Shown here: positions 18,095 through 27,288 of the stretch, in pieces | Layout: each line of letters opens with the position of its first letter | How positions within the stretch are numbered: the first letter of the stretch is position 1 | NCBI GenBank assembly: GCA_964462985.1 | Contig: CAYXAA010000013.1 | Coordinates: 1-64,000 of the forward strand | From: CAYXAA01 sp964462985 | GTDB taxonomy: Bacteria; Pseudomonadota; Alphaproteobacteria; Rhizobiales; Stappiaceae | Reading direction: 5' to 3' | Length of the DNA: 64,000 bases | Made by a program: the position numbers and the translations under genes | Notes under the pieces: model-generated | Told to the model about the DNA's origin: nothing | Seen by the model: the letters and a program-made list of their open reading frames with translations, nothing else | The model's database searches: none

Positions 18095-19297
18095 GTGACC
18101 GCGCCGAACCTGAACGCCGCACCTCTTTCCGTCTTTCTCGTTGTAGGAGAGGAATCCGGGGACCAGCTCGGCGCCGCCCTGATGCGCAGCCTGAAGGCTC
18201 TTCATGGCGATACCGTTCGTTTCGCCGGCGTCGGCGGCGAGCGCATGGCCGCCGAAGGGCTTGCGTCGCTGTTTCCGCTCTCGGACATTGCGGTGATGGG
18301 GCTGACGGCGGTGCTTCAGCGCCTGCCCTCCATCGTGCGCCGGGTTTACGAGACTGTCGACGCGGTCGTCGCCGCACAGCCAGACGTGCTGGTGATCATC
18401 GACAGTCCGGAGTTCACCCACAACGTGGCGAAGCGGGTCCGCAAGCGGGCGCCCGGAATACCGATCGTCGACTATGTATCCCCGTCGGTCTGGGCCTGGC
18501 GCTCGGGGCGGGCAGGCAAGATGGCGGCCTATGTCGACCACCTGTTGGCGCTGCTGCCATTTGAACCGGAGGTCCATCGCCGCCTCGGCGGGCCGCCGAC
18601 GACCTATGTCGGTCACACCGTGTTCGAGCGTATCGATGCACTGCATCCGGCTCCTGGCGAGCGGCCGGAGATCTCCGCGGCTGAGGCCCCGGTGCTGCTC
18701 GTGCTGCCGGGCAGTCGGCGCAACGAGATCGCACGGCTTCTCGACCCCTTCGCCGCGGCCGTGCATCGGATCGCATCCGCCCGCTCCGACATCCGCTTCG
18801 TCCTGCCGGCGGTCGGGCACCTTGAGGGCGATATTCGTGCGAAGGTGGCATCATGGCCCGTGCAGCCTGAGGTGATCGGCGGGGAGGCGGCAAAGTTCGC
18901 CGCGTTCCGAAAGGCGCACGCCGCGCTGGCGGCATCCGGCACCGTATCGCTGGAGCTTGCGATATCCGGTGTACCGATGGTCGTTGCCTACAAGCTCGAC
19001 TGGTTCCTGCGCCGCGTCCGCGATGCCCAGCGGCTGTTCAGGTTCTCCGGCGTGAATTCCATGGTGCTGCCGAACATCATCCTGGAGGATAAGGTCGTTC
19101 CGGAGTTTTTGGAGGAGGAGGTCACGCCAGAGGCTCTTGCGACGGCTGTTCTCGATCTTCTCGCGGACACACCTCAGCGCCGGCGGCAGATTGAAGCCTT
19201 CGGACGGCTTGAGGACATGATGCGGCTCGAGGACGGCGAAAGCCAGTCGGGCAAGGCGGCGCGGATTGTCACCGAAGTGGCGCGGCGGGGACGCTGA
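18095..19297 (+). CDS. lpxB: Lipid-A-disaccharide synthase
   Basis: GT19 glycosyltransferase that joins UDP-2,3-diacylglucosamine and lipid X into the lipid A disaccharide at the inner membrane. Signatures are GEESGDQLGAALM near the N-terminus, IDSPEFTHNVAKRVRK, YVSPSVWAWRSGR and the C-terminal donor-binding stretch AASGTVSLELAISGVPMVV. It has 400 residues. It follows lpxI after 153 bases that hold no gene. Confidence 0.96.
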   Translation: MTAPNLNAAPLSVFLVVGEESGDQLGAALMRSLKALHGDTVRFAGVGGERMAAEGLASLFPLSDIAVMGLTAVLQRLPSIVRRVYETVDAVVAAQPDVLVIIDSPEFTHNVAKRVRKRAPGIPIVDYVSPSVWAWRSGRAGKMAAYVDHLLALLPFEPEVHRRLGGPPTTYVGHTVFERIDALHPAPGERPEISAAEAPVLLVLPGSRRNEIARLLDPFAAAVHRIASARSDIRFVLPAVGHLEGDIRAKVASWPVQPEVIGGEAAKFAAFRKAHAALAASGTVSLELAISGVPMVVAYKLDWFLRRVRDAQRLFRFSGVNSMVLPNIILEDKVVPEFLEEEVTPEALATAVLDLLADTPQRRRQIEAFGRLEDMMRLEDGESQSGKAARIVTEVARRGR

Positions 19298-19333
19298 GCG
19301 CCACCTGTGTCTCCCCAGAGCAGAAAAGCAGGC

Positions 19334-19362
19334 GGGGCGCCGCAGCGCCCCGGTTCCATCCG
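19334..19362 (-). terminator. Hairpin between convergent lpxB and gltA
   Basis: GGGGCGC (19334-19340), loop CGCA, GCGCCCC (19345-19351). Read on the minus strand it is followed a few bases on by CTTTTC, so it fits best as the gltA terminator. It sits only 37 bases past lpxB and may serve both. Confidence 0.5.
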
Positions 19363-19381
19363 ACAGGGGACTGCGCCGCGT

Positions 19382-20674
19382 TCAGCGGCGCTGCGAGATC
19401 GGAACGTAATCGCGTGAGGCGGCGCCGGTGTAGAGCTGCCGCGGGCGGCCGATCTTCTGCGAAGGATCCTCGACCATTTCCTTCCACTGCGCGATCCAGC
19501 CGACGGTGCGGGCAAGCGCAAACAGCACGGTGAACATGGTGGTCGGGAAGCCGAGCGCGCGCAGGGTGATGCCCGAGTAGAAGTCGATGTTCGGGTAGAG
19601 CTTCTTCTCGATGAAATACTCGTCGTTGAGCGCGATCTTTTCCAGTTCCATCGCGACATCGAGCAGCGGATCGTCGCGGATGCCGAGTTCGGCCAGCACT
19701 TCGTGCGTGGTCTTCTGCATGATGCGGGCGCGTGGGTCGTAGTTCTTGTAGACCCGGTGGCCGAAGCCCATCAGACGGAACGGATCGTTCTTGTCCTTCG
19801 CACGCGCAATGTATTCCGGGATCCGGTCGACGGTGCCGATCTCCGTCAGCATGTTGAGCGCCGCTTCGTTGGCGCCGCCATGGGCCGGCCCCCAGAGACA
19901 GGCAATCCCGGCTGCGATGCAGGCAAAGGGATTGGCGCCCGACGAGCCGGCAAGTCGCACGGTCGACGTCGAAGCGTTTTGCTCATGATCGGCATGGAGG
20001 ATGAAGATCCGGTCCATGGCACGCGCGAGCACCGGATTCACCTTGTATTCCTCACAAGGCACCGCGAAGCACATGTGCAGGAAGTTGGAGGCGTAATCGA
20101 GGTCGTTGCGTGGATAAACGAACGGCTGGCCGACGTGATACTTGTAGGCCATCGCGGCGATGGTCGGCATCTTGGCGATCATTCGCAAGCTGGCGACCAT
20201 GCGCTGGTGCGGATCGGAAATGTCGGTCGAGTCATGATAGAAGGCCGACATGGCGCCGACCGTTCCGACCATCACCGCCATCGGGTGGGCGTCGCGGCGG
20301 TAGCCGGAGAAGAACCGCGTCATCTGCTCGTGAACCATCGTGTGATAGGTCACGCGGTGGACAAAGTCGTCCTTTTGAGCCTTGGTCGGAAGTTCGCCGT
20401 AGAGCAGCAGGTAGCAGCTCTCGAGAAAGTCGCCGTGTTCGGCGAGTTGCTCGATCGGATAGCCGCGATAAAGCAGTTGGCCGGCGTCGCCGTCGATATA
20501 AGTGATCTTGGACTCGCACGACGCGGTGGAGGTGAAGCCCGGATCGTAGGTAAAGCGTCCGGTCTTGGCGTAAAGCGAACTGATGTCGATGACGTCCGGT
20601 CCGATCGAGCCGTTGCGGACGTCGAGATCCCAGGTCTCGTTGCCGATCGTCAGTTTCGCGGTTTTATCGCTCAT
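19382..20674 (-). CDS. gltA: Citrate synthase (type II)
   Basis: Condenses oxaloacetate and acetyl-CoA in the first step of the TCA cycle. The 430-residue length and N-terminal beta-strand domain (MSDKTAKLTIGNETWDL) mark the NADH-sensitive hexameric type II enzyme of Gram-negatives. Catalytic residues are in ILHADHEQNASTSTVR, the GPAHGGANEAA loop and MGFGHRVYKNYDPR. It is convergent with lpxB and downstream of gltX on the same strand. Confidence 0.98.
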   Translation of the reverse strand: MSDKTAKLTIGNETWDLDVRNGSIGPDVIDISSLYAKTGRFTYDPGFTSTASCESKITYIDGDAGQLLYRGYPIEQLAEHGDFLESCYLLLYGELPTKAQKDDFVHRVTYHTMVHEQMTRFFSGYRRDAHPMAVMVGTVGAMSAFYHDSTDISDPHQRMVASLRMIAKMPTIAAMAYKYHVGQPFVYPRNDLDYASNFLHMCFAVPCEEYKVNPVLARAMDRIFILHADHEQNASTSTVRLAGSSGANPFACIAAGIACLWGPAHGGANEAALNMLTEIGTVDRIPEYIARAKDKNDPFRLMGFGHRVYKNYDPRARIMQKTTHEVLAELGIRDDPLLDVAMELEKIALNDEYFIEKKLYPNIDFYSGITLRALGFPTTMFTVLFALARTVGWIAQWKEMVEDPSQKIGRPRQLYTGAASRDYVPISQRR

Positions 20675-20900
20675 ACAGGCAACCCCCGTGTCGAGTGAAG
20701 CGCCGCAACGATCCGGACTGGTGGCTTGGCGCTACCTGGGGCACCCGGGCCGTCTGGCGGCAGGGAGGAGTGGTCGCGAATTTGGGTATCCCATTTGTGG
20801 CCCCCCCGCAAGCGCAAGCGCCCGCCCGCACGATCGCATGACCAGGGGGCGGATGCGCCCGTGCCGTGGGCAACGCTCGTCATTCCGCCATTTTCCACCG

Positions 20901-22325
20901 TCACCGGGCCTGATCGCGAATGCGCGCGAGCGACTCCTCGCGGCCGAGGGCGACAAGCACATCGAAAATCCCCGGCGATGTGGCGCGTCCGGTCAGAGCG
21001 GCGCGCAGGGGCTGGGCAACCTTGCCGAGCTTGAGGCCTGCCTCCTCGGCAAACGAGCGCACAGCGGCCTCGGTTGCCTCAGTGGTCCACTCCGCGACGG
21101 CGCTGAGAGGTGTCAGCAGCCGACCGAGCGTGGCCCTTGCGTCGGCGTCAAGAATGGAAGCGGCCTTCTCGTCAAGAGTAAGCGGACGGGAAGCCCATAA
21201 AAACCTAGCACTATCAAGCAACTCGACCAGAGTCTTTGCGCGCTCCTTCAAGCCCGGGAGTGCGGCCAGGAAAATCTCTGCATGGAGCGGATCGCTCAGC
21301 CAGTCACGTGCTGCGGCACTGTTTTCGGCATGAGGCAGAAAATCGCGAAACAGCGCAAACAGCTCGTCGTCGGGCGTTGACCGCATGTAGTGGCCGTTGA
21401 GGTTCTCGAGCTTCTGGAAATCAAAGCGCGACGGCGATTTGCCGATCCCGGAAATGTCGAACCATTCGATCATCTGCTCCGTCGAGAAGATCTCGTCATC
21501 GCCGTGGCTCCAGCCCAGCCGCGCGAGGTAGTTGCGCATGGCTGCCGGTAGATAGCCCAAGGCCCGGTAGGCCTCGGCGCCCAACGCGCCGTGGCGCTTC
21601 GACAGCTTCGCGCCATCGGGCCCGTGAATCAGGGGGATGTGCGCCATCGTCGGCACGGTCCAGCCGAGCGCCTGATAGATCAGGGTCTGCCGAGCCGCAT
21701 TGGTGAGATGATCATCGCCGCGAATGATATGCGTGATCCCCATGTCGTGGTCATCGACGACAACGGCCAGCATGTAGGTCGGCGTGCCATCCGAGCGCAG
21801 CAGCACGAGATCATCGAGGTCCTTGTTGGGGAAGACCACGCGGCCCTGGACGCCATCGTCGATCACCGTCTCGCCCTCGGTGGGCGCTTTCAGCCGGATG
21901 GCGGGCTTGACGCCGGCAGGAGCCTCTTTGGGGTCGCGGTCGCGCCAGCGCCCGTCGTAGCGCGGCGGTCGCTTTTCGGCGATCGCCTTTTCCCGCATTT
22001 CGGCAAGCTCCTCCGGCGTTGCATAGCAATAATAGGCCGTGCCGGCCTCGACCATTGACCGCGCGACTTCGGCGTGGCGCGCGGCCCGGGAAAACTGGGA
22101 GATCGGCTCGCCGTCCCAGTCGAGGCCGAGCCAGGTAAGGCCATCGATGATAGCCGCGACAGCCGCCTCCGTAGAGCGCTCCCGATCGGTGTCCTCGATC
22201 CTGAGCAGCATTTTGCCGCCGCGATGCTTGGCGTAGAGCCAGTTGAACAGGGCGGTGCGGGCACCGCCGATATGCAGAAAGCCGGTCGGCGACGGGGCAA
22301 AACGGGTAACGACGGTGTCGGTCAT
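20901..22325 (-). CDS. gltX: Glutamyl-tRNA synthetase
   Basis: Class I aminoacyl-tRNA synthetase charging tRNA-Glu. The Rossmann signature is RFAPSPTGFLHIGGARTALF and the KMSKS-type loop reads GAKLSKRHG, as usual for GluRS. The ATG at 22325 gives 474 residues; the longer frame from 22583 overlaps the opposite-strand comEC start and has no conserved sequence. It is divergent from comEC, with 118 bases between them. Alphaproteobacteria often have two gltX copies, one acting on tRNA-Gln; which one this is cannot be told here. Confidence 0.96.
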   Translation of the reverse strand: MTDTVVTRFAPSPTGFLHIGGARTALFNWLYAKHRGGKMLLRIEDTDRERSTEAAVAAIIDGLTWLGLDWDGEPISQFSRAARHAEVARSMVEAGTAYYCYATPEELAEMREKAIAEKRPPRYDGRWRDRDPKEAPAGVKPAIRLKAPTEGETVIDDGVQGRVVFPNKDLDDLVLLRSDGTPTYMLAVVVDDHDMGITHIIRGDDHLTNAARQTLIYQALGWTVPTMAHIPLIHGPDGAKLSKRHGALGAEAYRALGYLPAAMRNYLARLGWSHGDDEIFSTEQMIEWFDISGIGKSPSRFDFQKLENLNGHYMRSTPDDELFALFRDFLPHAENSAAARDWLSDPLHAEIFLAALPGLKERAKTLVELLDSARFLWASRPLTLDEKAASILDADARATLGRLLTPLSAVAEWTTEATEAAVRSFAEEAGLKLGKVAQPLRAALTGRATSPGIFDVLVALGREESLARIRDQAR

Positions 22326-22443
22326 GACAATGGTCGGATCTTTCTGAAGTGATATGTCCGGGCGGCGGATTTCCGCATGGTGGGCGATGCTGTAGCATAA
22401 AGGCAGCGGGCCACCCAAGTGCGGGCGGCCGGGGGAGGGCGCG

Positions 22444-24714
22444 ATGCCGGCGATGGATCGCCGCGGCGATGGGAGCGAAACTGCCGGCATCGGCAGCGGG
22501 GTCACCGTGCCGGCCGGGCCCATTGCGGCGGACTGGCGTCCCGACAGCCATCGGCCGCGCGGACGCGGAGCCTCGCGTGTCACCGGTCTCTTCCGTGCGC
22601 TCCGGGATGATATCGACCGGGGCCGGGGCTTCGTCTGGGCGGTTCTGGCTTATGCCGCCGGCATCTGGCTCTATTTCCTGCTGCCGCAGGAGCCCCAGCT
22701 TCCGGCCGTCATGCTTGCAACCGCAGCACTGGCGGCCCTGGCGTGGCTGGCATGGCGTTGCGGCCGGGCCAGCGCTGTCCTGACCGTTGCGGCCCTGATC
22801 TCGGCCGGCGTCGCTGTCGCAGCGTCCCGCACGGCCCTGGTCGCCGCGCCCGTGCTCGATCGCGAGCGCTCCGTCACCATGTCGGGCTTCGTCGAACGGG
22901 CGGAACATCATAGCAACGGATTGCGCCTGGTCCTGCGCGTCGTGGCGATGGACCGTCTCGCGCCATTGCAGTGGCCGAAAAGAGTGCGCGTAACCGTCCG
23001 CAGCAAGATGACATCGCCGGTCGCCGTCGGCGATGCCGTGCGCCTCGATGCCCGGCTCGTCCCACCTCCGGGCGCCATCATGCCGGGTGGCTATGATTTC
23101 CGCTTCCGCGCCTTCTATCAGGGTCTTGGTGCCACCGGTTATGCCTTCGGTCCGCCGGAGCTTGTCGACCTCGGGCCGATGCCGGCGGATCTTGCATTCT
23201 CCGCCGGCCTGTCGCGGCTTCGCGGAATAATCGCAGAGCGGATCCTGGCGGCGCTCGGTCACGGTGATACCGGTGCGCTGGCGGTCGCTCTGCTGGTCGG
23301 CGATCGAACGGGGCTGTCAGACGCAGCCGAGGACGCGCTGCGGGCGACCGGCCTTGCCCATATCCTGGCGATCTCCGGCCTGCACATGGCCTTGTTCGCC
23401 GGATCGGTCTACGCCGCAGTCCGCGCCGGGCTTGCGCTGGTGCCGGCATTGGCATTGCGCCGGCCGATCGATGCCTGGGCGGCCGTCCTCGGACTCCTCG
23501 CCGCCACCTTTTACCTCGTGCTGTCCGGCGCTTCCGTGGCGACGCAGCGCGCTTTTGTGATGATCGCGCTGGTTTTGGTCGGTCGCATCGTCGGCCGGCG
23601 GGCACTTACGTTCCGCGGCGTCGCCGTGGCTGGCGCCATCGTTCTCACCCTTTCGCCCGAAGCCCTGCTGCAGCCCGGATTCCAGATGTCTTTCGCCGCG
23701 GTCATGGTTCTGATTGCCGCTTATGAGGAGGTAAAGGAACGGCGCAAGACCTGGGCGGACGCCCGGTTCATGCGCCCGGAAGGCCTTCGCCGCCTGCTCG
23801 GCACCATATTGCGCTGGATTGCGGCGCTCGCACTCACGTCGCTGGTGGCTGGGCTCGCGACCGGGCTGATCGGTGCCTACCATTTTCACCGCGTCGCGCC
23901 GCTCGGGCTCGGCGTCAACATCCTGGCAATGCCGATCGTCAGCTTCGTGGTCATGCCGTCCGGGGTCATTGCGATCGCGCTGTTGCCGCTCGGCCTGGAG
24001 TCGCTGCCGCTTGCCGTGATGGGCGTGGGCCTCGACGCGGTCCTGGCCATCGCACGATCTGCCGCGGACCTGACGCCCGGCGGCGGCGCCATCGGAATGC
24101 AGTCGAGCGCCATGGTGCTGCTTGCCATTGGCGGCGGCCTGGCCCTTTGCCTGTTCCCGCGAGGCTATCGTTTGCTGTTCTGCCTGCCCTTCTTCCTGCT
24201 TGCAGCCGCGGCGTGGGCGCAGTTCAGACCGCCGGACGTCCATATCGGTGCGGACGGCCGCGATCTGGCCGTGCGGGATTCCGACGGCCGTCTGCGGGTT
24301 CTGGCAGGGCGCGTGGATTTCGGCGCCGAGACTTGGCTGCGCGCCGACGGTGTCGCGCCAGACGCCATGAAGGATCACCTTCTCAGCAAGCGCGATCTTG
24401 CTTGTGATCCCGACGGCTGCACGGCAGCGGCGTTCCCACCTGCCTTGATTGATGCTGCCGCCGAACCACTGCGCATAGCGCTTACCGCCCGGCCGGCGGC
24501 GCTGGCCGACGATTGCCGCCTTGCCGACGTCGTGGTGACGCCTTTGCTCGCCCCGACCGACTGTGCCGCCGGCTTGGTCGCCGACCGCCGGCTGCTTGGC
24601 GAGACCGGGGCCATTTCAATCGCGCTCGCCCTGCAGGACGGCCGGACGGTGGTGCGCCGGCTGGAGTTTGCCCGGCGGGCCGTTCGACCCTGGAATTCGC
24701 CGCAGCGCCGATGA
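22444..24714 (+). CDS. comEC: ComEC/Rec2 family competence-type membrane protein
   Basis: Predicted DNA-uptake channel protein. A leader of about 60 polar residues and two or more N-terminal helices precede a DUF4131-like soluble domain and the Competence domain, whose hallmark is the segment LAHILAISGLHMALFAGS. Several transmembrane helices follow up to about residue 600. The C-terminal 150 residues occupy the place of the metallo-beta-lactamase domain, but the HxHxDH zinc motif is absent, as in many rhizobial homologues. The start is uncertain within the first 40 codons. The function in natural transformation is inferred from the family only. Confidence 0.88.
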   Translation: MPAMDRRGDGSETAGIGSGVTVPAGPIAADWRPDSHRPRGRGASRVTGLFRALRDDIDRGRGFVWAVLAYAAGIWLYFLLPQEPQLPAVMLATAALAALAWLAWRCGRASAVLTVAALISAGVAVAASRTALVAAPVLDRERSVTMSGFVERAEHHSNGLRLVLRVVAMDRLAPLQWPKRVRVTVRSKMTSPVAVGDAVRLDARLVPPPGAIMPGGYDFRFRAFYQGLGATGYAFGPPELVDLGPMPADLAFSAGLSRLRGIIAERILAALGHGDTGALAVALLVGDRTGLSDAAEDALRATGLAHILAISGLHMALFAGSVYAAVRAGLALVPALALRRPIDAWAAVLGLLAATFYLVLSGASVATQRAFVMIALVLVGRIVGRRALTFRGVAVAGAIVLTLSPEALLQPGFQMSFAAVMVLIAAYEEVKERRKTWADARFMRPEGLRRLLGTILRWIAALALTSLVAGLATGLIGAYHFHRVAPLGLGVNILAMPIVSFVVMPSGVIAIALLPLGLESLPLAVMGVGLDAVLAIARSAADLTPGGGAIGMQSSAMVLLAIGGGLALCLFPRGYRLLFCLPFFLLAAAAWAQFRPPDVHIGADGRDLAVRDSDGRLRVLAGRVDFGAETWLRADGVAPDAMKDHLLSKRDLACDPDGCTAAAFPPALIDAAAEPLRIALTARPAALADDCRLADVVVTPLLAPTDCAAGLVADRRLLGETGAISIALALQDGRTVVRRLEFARRAVRPWNSPQRR

Positions 24715-25409
24715 GGCCGAAGCCCGGCCGCCCGAGATTCGCAACCAGGCCCGGCAACAATGCTTCCGCCGCTTCGCTCGACCGTCGGTTGGTGACGGGC
24801 AAGCACCAGCCGATACTGCGGGTTCCGGGGAGCGCCGGGAGGCTCGCAGTCGAACGAGTGACGCAAATGCCGACCGACTTCGAACTGAGGAATTCAGAAA
24901 AGGCCGTCAGGGCCGATGCGGCCGAAGGGGAGCAGCCAGCCCATCCCGTGGCACGCGGATGGCTCCTGATCGTTTGAATGAAAGGCCGGCGCCGGACACG
25001 TCATTCCGTCGGTTCTTCCAGACATGTAGGCGGGTCCATTGGCGGACCTGCCTGAATAGCCTTGACGGCAAGGGTACGGAACGGCGGGTCTGTCGCCGAT
25101 CGCAAAGGCAGTGAATGCGGCGCAGCGGCATGATCTGCCGACGGCGGCGGGAACGAGGGCGGGCTTGAGGCGACGCCCGGCCACACAAAAGGGGCGGTGA
25201 GGCAGGTCGGCCCCCGCCGGCCGCCAGCTCGACCATCTCCCCTGTCATCCGGCAGCATTGCGAAGCCGTCGCAACCGCGAGGCCGAGAACCTGTCGGTTC
25301 GAGGTTCCTGAAACTGCTGGCCGCATCGGATCACCGCGCCCGGCCCCGGGGCCGCGCGTTTCCCGGCGTGCGGCATGACAGCTGGAATGCCAACCGGACG
25401 CAGGGTGTT
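24715..25409. other. 695-base gap between convergent comEC and lexA
   Basis: No gene is supported here. Open frames exist on both strands, but they are Arg/Pro-rich shadows of the kind high GC content produces and have no recognisable domain or ribosome-binding site. A GC palindrome around 25340 is the only structure I see near the lexA stop. Confidence 0.5.
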
Positions 25410-26123
25410 CTAGTAACGCCGAAGCAACGAGACCAGCTTGCCCTGGATCCGGACACGGCCGGGGCCGAAGATGCGGGTTTCATAGGCCGGGTTGGCGGCC
25501 TCGAGCGCAATAGAGGCACCCTTCCTGCGCAAACGCTTGAGGGTGGCTTCCTCCTCGTCGACCAAGGCCACGACGATATCGCCGCTGTCAGCCGTGTCGC
25601 TGCGCTTGATCACCACGGTATCGCCATCGAGGATGCCGGCCTCGATCATCGAATCGCCGCGCACCTCGAGGGCAAAATGCTCGCCCGAGCCGACCAAGTC
25701 GACCGGAATGGCTATCGAATGGCTCTGGTTCTGGATCGCCTCGATCGGGACGCCGGCCGCAATCCGTCCCATCACCGGGATCTCGATCGAAGCCAACTCG
25801 TCGGAACGGGCCTCGATAGCGGCAGGGACCGCCGCCTTGCCCAGGGAGCCTTCGATCACGGCCGGTGCGAAGCCGCGGCCGCGCGGCGAAGCCAGATTGG
25901 GCGCAACCGATTCAGGCAGCTTCAGCACCTCCAGCGCCCGCGCCCGATTGGGAAGGCGGCGGATGAAGCCACGCTCCTCCAGCGCGGTGATCAGCCGATG
26001 GATCCCGGATTTGGATCGCAGGTCCAATGCATCCTTCATCTCGTCGAACGATGGCGGCACGCCTGATTCCTTGAGGCGCTCATGGATGAACATGAGCAAC
26101 TCATATTGCTTGCGCGTCAGCAT
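25410..26123 (-). CDS. lexA: LexA repressor
   Basis: The SOS regulator, which self-cleaves with RecA-ssDNA. The 237-residue protein has an N-terminal winged helix (MLTRKQYELLMFIHERL; recognition region DLRSKSGIHRLI) and a C-terminal S24 peptidase domain. The cleavage bond is Ala123-Gly124 (GRIAAGVPIE), the nucleophile is Ser158 (GDSMIEAG) and the general base is Lys196 (ATLKRL). The linker is longer than in E. coli, as in other alphaproteobacteria. The ATG at 26123 is chosen from the conserved N-terminus and a GGGAG upstream. A candidate SOS box lies 254 bases upstream. Confidence 0.97.
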   Translation of the reverse strand: MLTRKQYELLMFIHERLKESGVPPSFDEMKDALDLRSKSGIHRLITALEERGFIRRLPNRARALEVLKLPESVAPNLASPRGRGFAPAVIEGSLGKAAVPAAIEARSDELASIEIPVMGRIAAGVPIEAIQNQSHSIAIPVDLVGSGEHFALEVRGDSMIEAGILDGDTVVIKRSDTADSGDIVVALVDEEEATLKRLRRKGASIALEAANPAYETRIFGPGRVRIQGKLVSLLRRY

Positions 26124-26376
26124 CGGCCCCACTCCCTGATCCGCACGTCCCGCCACCTGGCAAAGGTCCTTTCGGCAGAACCGGTGCCACGGCCGCTCCG
26201 CGTCGCGCCCCCATTGCGGCCGCAGGCCGGCGTGAGGGAGCGCCGTTCCTTGTCCTTCCCGCATGTCCCACCCGCATAGTGCGGTCTGCATTCACAGCTG
26301 CCTCTGCCTGGCGCTGCCAGCTTTCTCAAATGGAATCAATCCGCGGGAAAGTACAAATCATGAACGTACTGTAGCC

Positions 26377-26391
26377 GTTCACATTGTGTTC
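26377..26391 (-). promoter_or_regulatory. Candidate LexA (SOS) box upstream of lexA
   Basis: GTTC-ACATTGT-GTTC on the plus strand, which is GAAC-N7-GAAC on the lexA strand, is an exact match to the alphaproteobacterial SOS operator. It is 254 bases before the lexA start, farther than usual, and implies a long 5' leader or an upstream promoter. Confidence 0.65.
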
Positions 26392-26548
26392 CGCAAGGAT
26401 TAATGCCGCGTTACCGCGCTCAGCACGGTGGCGCGGGAGCTCAAATCAAGGTCCGGCTGCCCGGAGGAGGATCGCCGTCTTGTCACGGGCTGCGGACGCG
26501 AACCGCCTCCACGAACCGCGAGCCGTCATCAGTAAATTCATCGCCGGC

Positions 26549-26573
26549 GGAACCATTGGCCGAAGAAATCATT
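26549..26573 (+). promoter_or_regulatory. Candidate EcfG-type promoter for the PRC-barrel gene
   Basis: GGAAC (26549-26553), 16 bases, CATT (26570-26573). It matches the looser rhizobial consensus GGAAC-N18-TT and differs from CGTT at one base. The gene start is 82 bases downstream. Confidence 0.5.
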
Positions 26574-26654
26574 GTCTTGGTGTGAAACGAGCGCTGTGCG
26601 GGCCGGAACGAACCGGCTTCGGCGGCTGACGCTAAACGGACCAAGGAGATTATA

Positions 26655-27224
26655 ATGATCCGCAATCTACTCGCGAGCACGGCCGTCCTGGCTCTTCTGA
26701 CGACTGGCGCAATTGCTGCCGAGAACGAGTCGAAGATGCCGACGGATACGACTCAGACCACTCCGGCCGCGCCGACCGGCGAGGCCACCGGTGCGACGCC
26801 GAGCACCCCCGATACGGCTGCGCCGGCTGAAGAAATCGTTCCGCCCACCGGCGATACCGCGGCCATGCCTGACCAGAGCACGGGTGAAACCTTCATCAGC
26901 GCCCAGGCTGACCACATCATGGGCTCGACCCTGATCGGCAGCACCGTCTACAGCGGCGTTGGCGAAGACGCTGAGGTAATTGGCGACATCAACGACATCG
27001 TGCTGAGCCAGTCTGGCCAGGCAGAAGGCGTGGTGATCGGCGTCGGCGGGTTCCTCGGCATGGGCGAGAAGGACGTCGCGGTCAACTTTGATCGTCTGCA
27101 GTGGACCCAGCTTGAAGGGGACGACGTGAGGATCACGATGTCGTCCACGAAGGAGGAACTTGAGTCGGCGCCCGAGTTCGATCGGTCGGGCATGGCCGGT
27201 GAAGACGCTCCGACCATGGAGTAA
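26655..27224 (+). CDS. Secreted PRC-barrel domain protein
   Basis: A 189-residue exported protein. The signal peptide is MIRNLLASTAVLALLTTGAIAA, followed by a Thr/Pro/Ala-rich linker (about 25-80) and a C-terminal PRC-barrel domain (about 95-160; GEDAEVIGDINDIVLSQSGQ, GVGGFLGMGEKDVAVNFDRL). Such periplasmic PRC-barrel proteins are common in the stress regulons of rhizobia, but their biochemical role is unknown. GGAG occurs upstream of the ATG. It has a candidate EcfG promoter and a strong terminator, so it is probably monocistronic. Confidence 0.88.
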   Translation: MIRNLLASTAVLALLTTGAIAAENESKMPTDTTQTTPAAPTGEATGATPSTPDTAAPAEEIVPPTGDTAAMPDQSTGETFISAQADHIMGSTLIGSTVYSGVGEDAEVIGDINDIVLSQSGQAEGVVIGVGGFLGMGEKDVAVNFDRLQWTQLEGDDVRITMSSTKEELESAPEFDRSGMAGEDAPTME

Positions 27225-27260
27225 GCAGATCGCATGGTGCGGCGCGAGCAGCACAATGCA

Positions 27261-27288
27261 AGGGCGGCCGTTTGGCCGCCCTTTTTTA
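27261..27288 (+). terminator. Rho-independent terminator after the PRC-barrel gene
   Basis: AGGGCGGCC (27261-27269), loop GTTT, GGCCGCCCT (27274-27282), followed by TTTTTAT. A perfect 9-bp GC stem with a run of six T, the clearest terminator in the window. Confidence 0.93.

Larger units (their letters stand above)
26124..26654. other. Divergent regulatory gap between lexA and the PRC-barrel gene
   Basis: This 531-base stretch contains no convincing gene. It holds the candidate SOS box at 26377-26391 and the candidate EcfG promoter at 26549-26573. Small Arg-rich open frames in it are rejected. Confidence 0.5.

Noticed and set aside
22326..22583. N-terminal extension of gltX
   Set aside because: Overlaps the opposite comEC start and lacks the conserved GluRS N-terminus, which begins at 22325.
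25197..26139. Long plus-strand frames opposite lexA
   Set aside because: Antisense shadows of lexA; LexA motifs are complete on the other strand.
26245..26259. Second, degenerate SOS-like site nearer to lexA
   Set aside because: GTTC-N7-TTCC mismatches the second half site.
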